DNA of 31,756 nucleotides from contig CACZSX010000008.1 of NCBI GenBank assembly GCA_902783915.1, positions 1 to 31,756 on the forward strand, read 5' to 3'. This document shows positions 1 to 6,113 of this stretch, piece by piece. The stretch's first letter is position 1, and each line of letters opens with the position of its first letter. Below the pieces are notes generated by a model. The model ran no database searches and was not told where the DNA came from. It saw nothing but the letters and a program-made list of their open reading frames with translations. The stretch is from an uncultured Erysipelotrichaceae bacterium. GTDB lineage: Bacteria; Bacillota_I; Bacilli_A; RF39; UBA660. Made by a program: the position numbers and the translations under genes.

Positions 1-2048
1 ACACTTACTACATCACTAGTTTTTTCAACTCTTTTTGTATCTAAGTGGGAAATATGTACAAGACCTTCACATCCAGGCCATAATTCAACAAAGCATCCGA
101 AGTCTTCTATCTTAACTACTTTACCTACATAGATTTTTCCTTCTTCAACTTCTCTTACAACACTCTCAATCATTTCTTTTGTTTTAGCAATTATATCTTT
201 GTCTTTATGGTATATTATTACTCTTCCATCATCTTCTAATTCTACTTTTACAGCATTTATATCATTAACACTCTTAACATTACTAGATTCAAGTATAATC
301 TTAGTAATCATATCTCCACCCTTACCAATTACATCTTTAATCTTTTCAGGATTGATATAGAATTGCTCAATCTTAGGTGCATATGGACTTAATTCTTTTC
401 TAGGTTCAGGGATTACACTTTCAATTAAATCAAGTATTTGCATTCTTGCTTTTTTAGCTTGCGCTAATGCTTCTTTCATTATTTGCTTTGTAATTCCTTT
501 AATTTTAATATCCATTTGTAAAGCACATATACCTTTTCTAGTACCTGCCACTTTAAAGTCCATATCTCCCAAATGATCTTCCATACCTTGAATATCAGTT
601 AATATTGTATAATTCTTACCATTTGTTAATAATCCCATAGCAATACCTGCAACTGGAGCTTTAATAGGTACACCTGCAGCCATTAATGATAAACATCCTG
701 CACATATAGATGCTTGTGAACTTGATCCATTTGATTCAAGTATTTCAGATACAACTCTTATTGTATATGGGAATTCTTCTTCACTAGGTATTACTTGAAG
801 AAGTGCTCTTTCACCTAATGCACCATGTCCAATTTCTCTTCTTCCTGGGCTTCCATATCTTCCTGTTTCGCCTACACTGAATTGTGGGAAATTATAGTGT
901 AATATAAATCTCTTTGAATCTTCAATTCCAAGACCATCTAATATTTGGTTATCAGTTAAACTACCTAATGTTGTTACACTTAAAGCTTGAGTTTGGCCTC
1001 TTGTAAATAATGCTGATCCATGAGTTCTTGGAAGTAAATCTATTGATGCACTTAAAGGTCTTATTTCATCAACTTTTCTTCCATCTGGTCTTATTTTTTC
1101 ATCTGCTACTAATCTTCTAAATTCTGCTTTTTCAATATCAGCAAGAACTAATTTTACTTTAGTCAATAATGTTTCTAATTCTACATCATCCATACCAACA
1201 TTTGAATCTTCATAATGTTTTACAACTTCTGCTTTTAAATTTTCAACTGCTTCTGCTCTTTCTAATTTATCAAATATTTTAATTGCTTCAAGCATTGGTA
1301 CTTTAGCCATAGCCTCTACTTCTTCTCTTAAAGCAGTTTCAATATCTAATTTTTCATAAGCCATTTTTTCTTTACCAACTTCAGCAATAATAGTATTTGC
1401 AAATCCTATCAATTCTTTTATTGCCTCATGTCCAAACATAATAGCTTCTAACATATCATCTTCTGATACTTCTTTACTACCAGATTCAACCATATTAACA
1501 GCATCTATTGTACCAGCAACAGTTAAATCAATATCACTCTTTTCAACTTCTTCAACAGTTGGATTAATAATTAATTTACCATCTACTCTACCAACTTTTA
1601 CACCAGCAACTGGTCCATTAAATGGTATTTCACTTATACATACTGCTAAACTACTTGCAAATAATGCTGTCATTTCAGGAGTATTATCTTGATCTACAGA
1701 TAATATTTCATTTACTACATCTACTTTATTTCTAAAATCTTCTGGGAATAAAGGCCTCATAGGTCTATCTATCATTCTTGCACATAATGTAGCAGCATCA
1801 GTTGGCCTTCCTTCTCTTTTAATAAATCCACCTGGTATTTTTCCTACTGCATATTGTTTTTCCATATATACTACAGTAAGTGGGAAGAAATCTGATAATA
1901 TATCACATTCTTTTGATACAGTTGTTGCAGCAAGTGTTACTGTATCACCATATCTTACTAATACAGCACCAGCAGCTTGTTTAGCAAGTTCACCATGTTC
2001 AACTACTAATTTTCTTCCTCTAAAATCATATTCAAAAACTTTCTTCAT
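1..2048 (-). CDS. pnp: Polyribonucleotide nucleotidyltransferase (PNPase), 3' end cut by window edge
   Basis: PNPase is a trimeric phosphorolytic 3'-5' exoribonuclease of mRNA turnover. The minus-strand frame is open from the ATG at 2048 to the window edge, giving about 682 residues; full PNPases are about 700 or more, so only the end of the S1 domain is missing. The translation starts MKKVFEYDFRGRKLVVEHG and shows two RNase PH-like halves (first half with CARMIDRPMRPLFPEDF; second half with RTHGSALFTRGQTQALSV), then a KH domain with the GxxG loop in VIGKGGDMITKI and an S1 domain (KIYVGKVVKIEDFGCFVEL). The start follows the SD GGAGG (2052-2056). It lies directly after rpsO, the usual rpsO-pnp order, separated only by a terminator-like hairpin, so it is probably expressed by read-through from the rpsO promoter. 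Confidence 0.97.
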   Translation of the reverse strand, partial: MKKVFEYDFRGRKLVVEHGELAKQAAGAVLVRYGDTVTLAATTVSKECDILSDFFPLTVVYMEKQYAVGKIPGGFIKREGRPTDAATLCARMIDRPMRPLFPEDFRNKVDVVNEILSVDQDNTPEMTALFASSLAVCISEIPFNGPVAGVKVGRVDGKLIINPTVEEVEKSDIDLTVAGTIDAVNMVESGSKEVSEDDMLEAIMFGHEAIKELIGFANTIIAEVGKEKMAYEKLDIETALREEVEAMAKVPMLEAIKIFDKLERAEAVENLKAEVVKHYEDSNVGMDDVELETLLTKVKLVLADIEKAEFRRLVADEKIRPDGRKVDEIRPLSASIDLLPRTHGSALFTRGQTQALSVTTLGSLTDNQILDGLGIEDSKRFILHYNFPQFSVGETGRYGSPGRREIGHGALGERALLQVIPSEEEFPYTIRVVSEILESNGSSSQASICAGCLSLMAAGVPIKAPVAGIAMGLLTNGKNYTILTDIQGMEDHLGDMDFKVAGTRKGICALQMDIKIKGITKQIMKEALAQAKKARMQILDLIESVIPEPRKELSPYAPKIEQFYINPEKIKDVIGKGGDMITKIILESSNVKSVNDINAVKVELEDDGRVIIYHKDKDIIAKTKEMIESVVREVEEGKIYVGKVVKIEDFGCFVELWPGCEGLVHISHLDTKRVEKTSDVVS

Positions 2049-2060
2049 ACTTCCTCCAAT

Positions 2061-2087
2061 AAAAAAGGCACTCAAAAAAGAATGCCT
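2061..2087 (-). terminator. Terminator/attenuator hairpin between rpsO and pnp
   Basis: An 8-bp stem with one G-U pair (2066-2073 with 2080-2087, 6-nt loop) is followed on the minus strand by a T-run (2061-2065). The stem overlaps the rpsO stop codon and the T-run ends a few bases before the pnp SD, so no promoter fits between. It probably lowers pnp transcription relative to rpsO. Confidence 0.7.
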
Positions 2088-2355
2088 ACTTTCTTAATCC
2101 TAATTTTTTTACTACTTCACGATATTTAGTAATATCATTTTTCATTAAGTAATTTAACTTACTTCTTCTTTGTCCAACTTTCATTAATAATCCTCTTTTA
2201 GAATGATAATCATGAGTATGAACTTTTAAGTGTTCTGTTAAATCATTAATTTCTTTAGTTAAAATAGCTATTTGAACTTCTATAGAACCTGTATCTTTAG
2301 CATTTCTACCATATTCTTTAACTATTTTAGCTTTTTCTTCACTTGTTAAAGCCAT
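2086..2355 (-). CDS. rpsO: 30S ribosomal protein S15
   Basis: S15 binds 16S rRNA in the central domain early in small-subunit assembly. The 89 residues match the family's usual length and carry the S15 signature: TGSIEVQIAILTKEINDLTEH near the N-terminus, then HTHDYHSKRGLLMKVGQRRSKLNYL, ending in KLGLRK. The start codon follows a very strong SD (AAAGGAGG, 2361-2368). A consensus-like promoter (2438-2466) and a leader of about 75 nt precede it. That leader contains a 7-nt complement of the SD, suggesting translational control, as is known for S15 in several bacteria. The stop codon is embedded in the terminator hairpin before pnp. Confidence 0.98.
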   Translation of the reverse strand: MALTSEEKAKIVKEYGRNAKDTGSIEVQIAILTKEINDLTEHLKVHTHDYHSKRGLLMKVGQRRSKLNYLMKNDITKYREVVKKLGLRK

Positions 2356-2431
2356 AATTTCCTCCTTTAATTAAATATTTCGCCAAATTCTGAGTAACAG
2401 AAAGGAGTTCTAATTACTAAGAATCGGTAAC
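2356..2431 (-). promoter_or_regulatory. rpsO 5' leader with possible SD-sequestering pairing
   Basis: The leader contains CTCCTTT on the minus strand (plus 2401-2407), exactly complementary to AAAGGAG of the rpsO SD (plus 2362-2368), 33 nt apart. Pairing would hide the SD. rpsO leaders bound by S15 itself are known in several bacteria, with unrelated structures. That this one is S15-responsive is inference. Confidence 0.35.
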
Positions 2432-2437
2432 ACTAAT

Positions 2438-2466
2438 AATATACATTATTTTTAAAAATAATGCAA
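2438..2466 (-). promoter_or_regulatory. rpsO-pnp promoter
   Basis: -35 TTGCAT (plus 2461-2466), 17-bp spacer, -10 TATATT (plus 2438-2443). The spacer plus the first bases of the -35 (2444-2463) form a perfect 20-bp palindrome, which may also act as a weak terminator hairpin for the operon ending at 2478 or as an operator. Confidence 0.75.
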
Positions 2467-2477
2467 CATATTTTTTA

Positions 2478-3278
2478 TTAATACTTTACATAATAATCTT
2501 CTTCTGAGTCTTCATGATTGATATCATCATTGTTTAAAGGTTTTTCAAAATTTGGATTATCATATGGGACAATATTATCACCATCATCATTAGTAGTCTC
2601 TGCTACTCCTGATGGTTCACAATATCCTTTTTCATATTCTTCATTATCTTTTTTATCAATAATTTTCTTGGCTGCTATGCCTCCTGCTACTACACCTGCT
2701 GTTGCTGCAATTCCACCAATAACCTTAAGCGTATCATTGCTACTATTGCTATTATTAATAACTACTTGTTCTTCATAAATTGGATCACTAATAATTGGTT
2801 CATATACTGGGGGTTCTTCTACCGGTTCATATACTGGTTCAACCGGTTCAATACTAATTGACGCATCCCATGATACATCTTCTCTAGAAACTATATTAGT
2901 TGGAATAGGTTCATCCCATGATACATCTTCTCTAGAATTAGGGTCAACTTTTAAATTTGTACTATACATACTATCATCTGTTTTATACTCTTCAATTGAA
3001 TTAGATCCAGCAGTTGAATCATTACTATATTGTTCTATATTTAGAGATTTCGATTCTATTTTTGATATTAAATCAACAAGAGAATTAACATAGTCATTTG
3101 CCCTTGATGAAATCCCATTAAAGTTTGGCACAATAGAACTTGCACCTCGCGCATTTGACATTGTAGATACTGCATTTTTCATAGTTTTAGAAATATCTGA
3201 ATCAAAACATGATTGTGCTTTTTTCAAAAGTACTATTGTTTCTGATACCTTATTAGAATTGTATTCTACACCATTCAT
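2478..3278 (-). CDS. ESX-cluster protein: helical N-domain, Pro/Glu repeats, Gly/Ala-rich hydrophobic segment, acidic tail
   Basis: I do not recognise a named family for these 266 residues. Residues 1-85 look helical and polar, like the WXG100-sized proteins upstream. SREDVSWD occurs twice (115-122 and 131-138), followed by a Pro/Glu/Val-rich stretch (PVEPVYEPVEEPPVYEP). Residues about 184-206 are a Gly/Ala-rich hydrophobic segment (VIGGIAATAGVVAGGIAAKK) that could span or insert into a membrane, followed by a strongly acidic tail. There is no signal peptide or LPXTG motif. Its ATG overlaps the previous stop by one base (TAATG), so it is translationally coupled as the last gene of the cluster. 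A secreted substrate or a membrane-linked partner of a type VII system are both possible; this is inference from context. Confidence 0.6.
   Translation of the reverse strand: MNGVEYNSNKVSETIVLLKKAQSCFDSDISKTMKNAVSTMSNARGASSIVPNFNGISSRANDYVNSLVDLISKIESKSLNIEQYSNDSTAGSNSIEEYKTDDSMYSTNLKVDPNSREDVSWDEPIPTNIVSREDVSWDASISIEPVEPVYEPVEEPPVYEPIISDPIYEEQVVINNSNSSNDTLKVIGGIAATAGVVAGGIAAKKIIDKKDNEEYEKGYCEPSGVAETTNDDGDNIVPYDNPNFEKPLNNDDINHEDSEEDYYVKY
2864..2937. repeat. 26-bp direct repeat, 48-bp period, inside the 2478-3278 gene
   Basis: Identical 26-bp copies at 2864-2889 and 2912-2937 encode the repeated SREDVSWD peptide at a 16-residue period. Exact identity at the DNA level suggests a recent in-frame duplication. 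Confidence 0.85.
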
Positions 3279-3613
3279 TAAGAACCATCGCCTCCATTTT
3301 GTACTTGTGAAGATGCTATATAATTATTATATTGTGTTGTTTGCTGATTATATAACTCACTTGCTTTAGTAATTACATTACTAACATATGTAACTATTTC
3401 AATTGCCATAGAACTCATTTGTTCAGCCAATTCATATATTTTATCATGATAGCTTTTACCATCTACTGAAAGTGCTGAATCATCACATATAGCAGCTGCT
3501 TCATTTAATTTTTTACTACACTCTTCAAAAGATTCTGCTACATTTAATAATTGATTCGCTCCAGTTTCAATGGATTCATAATCAATTATTTGATGTTCAC
3601 TAGTTATATTCAT
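3278..3613 (-). CDS. WXG100/ESX-like small helical protein
   Basis: The 111 residues look like a two-helix hairpin protein of the WXG100 size class. Helix 1 (about 12-42, ESIETGANQLLNVAESFEECSKKLNEAAA) is followed by a turn containing a DGKSYHDK stretch (about 51-58) where WXG proteins carry W-x-G, then helix 2 (about 55-95) and a loose Gln/Asn/Gly-rich tail. There is no Trp in the turn and no signal peptide. It follows the SD AGGAAG and overlaps the next gene by one base. WXG100 proteins are typically exported as helical dimers by type VII (ESX/Yuk) systems; no EssC-type ATPase is present in this window. Family assignment rests on size, helix-turn-helix pattern and clustering, not on a canonical motif. 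Confidence 0.6.
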   Translation of the reverse strand: MNITSEHQIIDYESIETGANQLLNVAESFEECSKKLNEAAAICDDSALSVDGKSYHDKIYELAEQMSSMAIEIVTYVSNVITKASELYNQQTTQYNNYIASSQVQNGGDGS

Positions 3614-3624
3614 ATTATCACTTC

Positions 3625-3903
3625 CTATAATTCTTCATTACTATATTGTAATACTTTCTCAACAGCTACTCTTAGATTAGTAGCACTTTCAACCATTTCC
3701 TCTAAAGCACTATCTATCTCGCTATTATAGTAACGTGTCCAACTATTTAATAGCTCTTCTGCCCATCTAGTTTGTATCCCGGTTGGTATTGTACTAGTAA
3801 TTACATCATTGAGAGTTCTCATATCTTCTTTGATTTGATTTACAATTGTATCTACTTGTGTTGCGTCCTGAAGTGCAGCACCTGGTCGTATCGTTAAATC
3901 CAT
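3625..3903 (-). CDS. WXG100/ESX-like small helical protein with turn Trp and C-terminal YxxxE
   Basis: The 92 residues are a helix-turn-helix of WXG100 length. The predicted turn carries TRWAEELLNSW (about 46-56), placing a Trp where the W-x-G motif is expected. The protein ends QYSNEEL, which contains a Y-x-x-x-E element (Tyr87, Glu91) resembling the YxxxD/E export signal known for type VII substrates. The start follows the SD AGGAGG. It is the best WXG100 candidate of the cluster. Only 8 bp separate it from the upstream paralogue-like gene and 11 bp from the downstream one, so all four genes are probably one transcript. Confidence 0.65.
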   Translation of the reverse strand: MDLTIRPGAALQDATQVDTIVNQIKEDMRTLNDVITSTIPTGIQTRWAEELLNSWTRYYNSEIDSALEEMVESATNLRVAVEKVLQYSNEEL

Positions 3904-3911
3904 AGTACCTC

Positions 3912-4193
3912 CTACAAATTACCTACAAGGTTATTAAACTTATTAAGTTTATTACTTGTATAGTCTTCAGCATTATTTATTGTTCTTTCAATATTTTTAA
4001 GTACTGCTTCCTTATTTTTAAATTTATTTAAAAATTCTGTGGCAATTTCTCCTTGAATATCTCCAGAAGTTATTTCATCCATTAAAAATTCTAATTTTGA
4101 CAAATTACTTTTAAAATTTTCTCCAGCTGTTCTAAGGGCATCTCTTAATCTATCTAGTGATTCTTCATTTACTTTAACAATATCATTCATCAT
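3912..4193 (-). CDS. WXG100/ESX-like small helical protein, first gene of the cluster
   Basis: The 93 residues have a helix 1 (about 8-42), a turn with SGDIQGEIATEF (about 43-54), and helix 2 (about 52-90, including NKFKNKEAVLKNIERTINNAEDY). It lacks a turn Trp and any clear C-terminal YxxxD/E. There are two adjacent in-frame ATGs; the second (4190) is better spaced from the SD GGAGG. It is the promoter-proximal member of the four-gene ESX-like cluster. The assignment is by size, predicted fold and context; an unrelated small coiled-coil protein is possible. Confidence 0.55.
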   Translation of the reverse strand: MMNDIVKVNEESLDRLRDALRTAGENFKSNLSKLEFLMDEITSGDIQGEIATEFLNKFKNKEAVLKNIERTINNAEDYTSNKLNKFNNLVGNL

Positions 4194-4220
4194 TACACCT
4201 CCAAATAGTCTTTTCTATCT

Positions 4221-4248
4221 ATATTATTAGTGTAACACAATGGGTGAA
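4221..4248 (-). promoter_or_regulatory. Probable promoter of the ESX-like cluster
   Basis: -35 TTCACC (plus 4243-4248), 16-bp spacer, -10 TAATAT (plus 4221-4226), about 30 bp before the first ATG. The -35 is weak, so it may need an activator or be misplaced. Confidence 0.45.
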
Positions 4249-4285
4249 TTTTTCATACACTTTTACTGCTTTTTTTTATTTTTAT

Positions 4286-4311
4286 AAAAAAATACAGAAT
4301 TTTCTGTATTT
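4286..4311 (-). terminator. Terminator after the dGTPase-like gene
   Basis: A 9-bp stem (4290-4298 with 4303-4311, 4-nt loop) followed on the minus strand by a run of T. It overlaps the stop codon of the upstream gene. Confidence 0.8.
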
Positions 4312-5446
4312 ATCTTTTAATTTTAATATTTGATATTTCATTATATCTATTTATAAAATAGTCATCTGTCATACCTGATATATAATCTATTACTTTTCTA
4401 ACATTACTAGTATTATTTATATATATGCCTGTCATATCATCTAAAAATACAGTATAGATATCATTTTTCTTATCTTCTTTTTCTATTGCATTTTTATAAT
4501 GCTTAAATAAAGTATTATACATTTCTTCATAATAACTAATTTCTTTGGGTGTATTTATTACATTATATATTTTTTTATAATTAAAATTTAATAATTTATT
4601 TAATGCTTTGAATACTTTTTTTGATAATTTTATATATGGTTTGTTAATACTATTATTTATTATATCTAATACTAATGAATTTACTATATCTCTATTATTA
4701 TCTCCTAATACTTCTACTATATCTTTTGGTATATCTTTTTTTGATATAATCCCTACTCTTATTGCATCTTCTACATCTCTTCCAATATATGCAATAACAT
4801 CAGATATTCTTACTACACATCCTTCTAAAGTCATAGGCTTTAATTTTTTTGATTCTTCTAAACTTGTATAACAATTATTATAATCTTCTAAAAATTGTTC
4901 TTTAGTTTTAGATATAGGGGAATACTTTTCTTCTAATAATTCTCCATTATGGCATAATATAGCATCTAACACTTGTATTGATATATTTCTTCCATTTCCA
5001 TTATTTTCTAAAGACATAAGTGTTCTTACACTTTGAACATTATGTGCAAATACTCCTTCATTATTTTCTAAACTGAGTTTGTTTAACGCTTTTTCTCCAC
5101 AATGCCCAAAAGGAGGATGCCCTAAATCATGTCCTAGTGCTGCAGCTTCTATTAAATCCTCATTAAGTCCTAATGCCCTACCTATTGTTCTTGCTATTTT
5201 ACTAACAAATTGTACATGTATTATTCTTTTACTAACATTATCATTTTCAGTAAATGTAAAAACTTGTGTCTTATCAATATATCTTGTATATGATAATGAA
5301 TAAATTATTCTATCTGCATCTCTAAAAAATCTAGGTCTAATATCATTTTCTTCATTAATTAAAGTAATTGCCTTAGAATCTTCACAAGCATACTTAGATA
5401 AATTTTTTCTTTTCATTTTTTTTATTATTAAATCTTGCTTTTTCAT
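4310..5446 (-). CDS. HD-domain deoxyguanosinetriphosphate triphosphohydrolase-like protein
   Basis: dGTPase-family HD proteins cleave dNTPs to deoxynucleoside and triphosphate and help set dNTP pools. The 378 residues show the family's ordered motifs: RPRFFRDADRIIYSLSYTR, DKTQVFTF, a metal-binding His (His77, KRIIHVQFVSKIAR), and the HD pair His106-Asp107 in ALGHDLGHPPFGHCGE. The length fits short bacterial dGTPase-like proteins. The ATG is one base after the previous stop and has only a purine-rich stretch as SD, so translation is probably coupled to the upstream gene. Substrate preference cannot be read from sequence. Confidence 0.88.
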   Translation of the reverse strand: MKKQDLIIKKMKRKNLSKYACEDSKAITLINEENDIRPRFFRDADRIIYSLSYTRYIDKTQVFTFTENDNVSKRIIHVQFVSKIARTIGRALGLNEDLIEAAALGHDLGHPPFGHCGEKALNKLSLENNEGVFAHNVQSVRTLMSLENNGNGRNISIQVLDAILCHNGELLEEKYSPISKTKEQFLEDYNNCYTSLEESKKLKPMTLEGCVVRISDVIAYIGRDVEDAIRVGIISKKDIPKDIVEVLGDNNRDIVNSLVLDIINNSINKPYIKLSKKVFKALNKLLNFNYKKIYNVINTPKEISYYEEMYNTLFKHYKNAIEKEDKKNDIYTVFLDDMTGIYINNTSNVRKVIDYISGMTDDYFINRYNEISNIKIKR

Positions 5447-5447
5447 A

Positions 5448-6038
5448 TTACTTTTTTTCTACTATATATAATTGTTCACCATCACGAACTAATATAATAC
5501 TGCCTTCCATATCATATTCATTATCCACTTTATATTCCCATGATAGTTTAACTTCATAACCATCATATTCTTTATTAGAAATTTTATAATTTACTTCTTT
5601 TATTTCCACTAAATCAATTTTATTAACTTCCACTTTGTTATTAGTATCATTTATATATTTATATAAAGTATTAGATACATTTAATTTGTAATTATCTTTT
5701 ACCTCATCTTTTACAAATTGAATTCCACCAACATCATTTTTATTTTTCTTATTATTTAAAGTATATAAATCTATAATAAATAATTTAGAAATATATTCCG
5801 CATACTTTTCATAGTTAATACTTTCTTTATCCAATTCACTTTTTAACAAATTAAAATTATCTTTGTATAAATTTGAATCTCTTTTAGCAAGTACATATCC
5901 ATATTTAGTTTTATCTACAGATTCAGTTGCATTCTTTTTGCTTGGCATTACAACCATTAAAACATATATAATAATAACTACTATTAATAATAATATTAAT
6001 ACACGAATTATTTTCTTTAATTTATCAATCTTTTTCAT
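5448..6038 (-). CDS. N-terminally anchored membrane protein of unknown function
   Basis: The 196 residues have a basic N-terminus (MKKIDKLKKIIR), one transmembrane helix (about residues 13-33, VLILLLIVVIIIYVLMVV) and a polar extracytoplasmic domain of about 160 residues with charged and beta-like segments (YKISNKEYDGYEVKLSWEYK). I know no family for it. A longer frame reaches 6104, but that extension runs into the upstream terminator hairpin and -35 box, whereas the ATG at 6038 follows AGGAGG at good spacing. It has its own consensus-like promoter and is probably co-transcribed with the dGTPase-like gene, which starts one base after its stop. Confidence 0.75.
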   Translation of the reverse strand: MKKIDKLKKIIRVLILLLIVVIIIYVLMVVMPSKKNATESVDKTKYGYVLAKRDSNLYKDNFNLLKSELDKESINYEKYAEYISKLFIIDLYTLNNKKNKNDVGGIQFVKDEVKDNYKLNVSNTLYKYINDTNNKVEVNKIDLVEIKEVNYKISNKEYDGYEVKLSWEYKVDNEYDMEGSIILVRDGEQLYIVEKK

Positions 6039-6054
6039 ATTTCCTCCTATATGT

Positions 6055-6083
6055 AGTATAGCACCCTTTAATATCATTTTCAA
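6055..6083 (-). promoter_or_regulatory. Promoter of the membrane protein-dGTPase pair
   Basis: -35 TTGAAA (plus 6078-6083), 17-bp spacer, -10 TATACT (plus 6055-6060). The expected start point falls at or just before the SD (plus 6043-6048), implying a very short 5' leader. Confidence 0.75.
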
Positions 6084-6112
6084 ATAAAATAAGGTATTAA
6101 ACATACCTTATT
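6083..6112 (-). terminator. Terminator after the B-repeat protein gene
   Basis: A perfect 10-bp stem (6088-6097 with 6103-6112, 5-nt loop) followed on the minus strand by a T-rich stretch, just after the stop codon at 6114. Confidence 0.8.
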
Positions 6113-6113
6113 A

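Noticed and set aside
6039..6104. 22-residue N-terminal extension of the small membrane protein at 5448
   Set aside because: The extension would start inside the preceding terminator hairpin and upstream of the promoter -10, whereas the ATG at 6038 has AGGAGG at ideal spacing.
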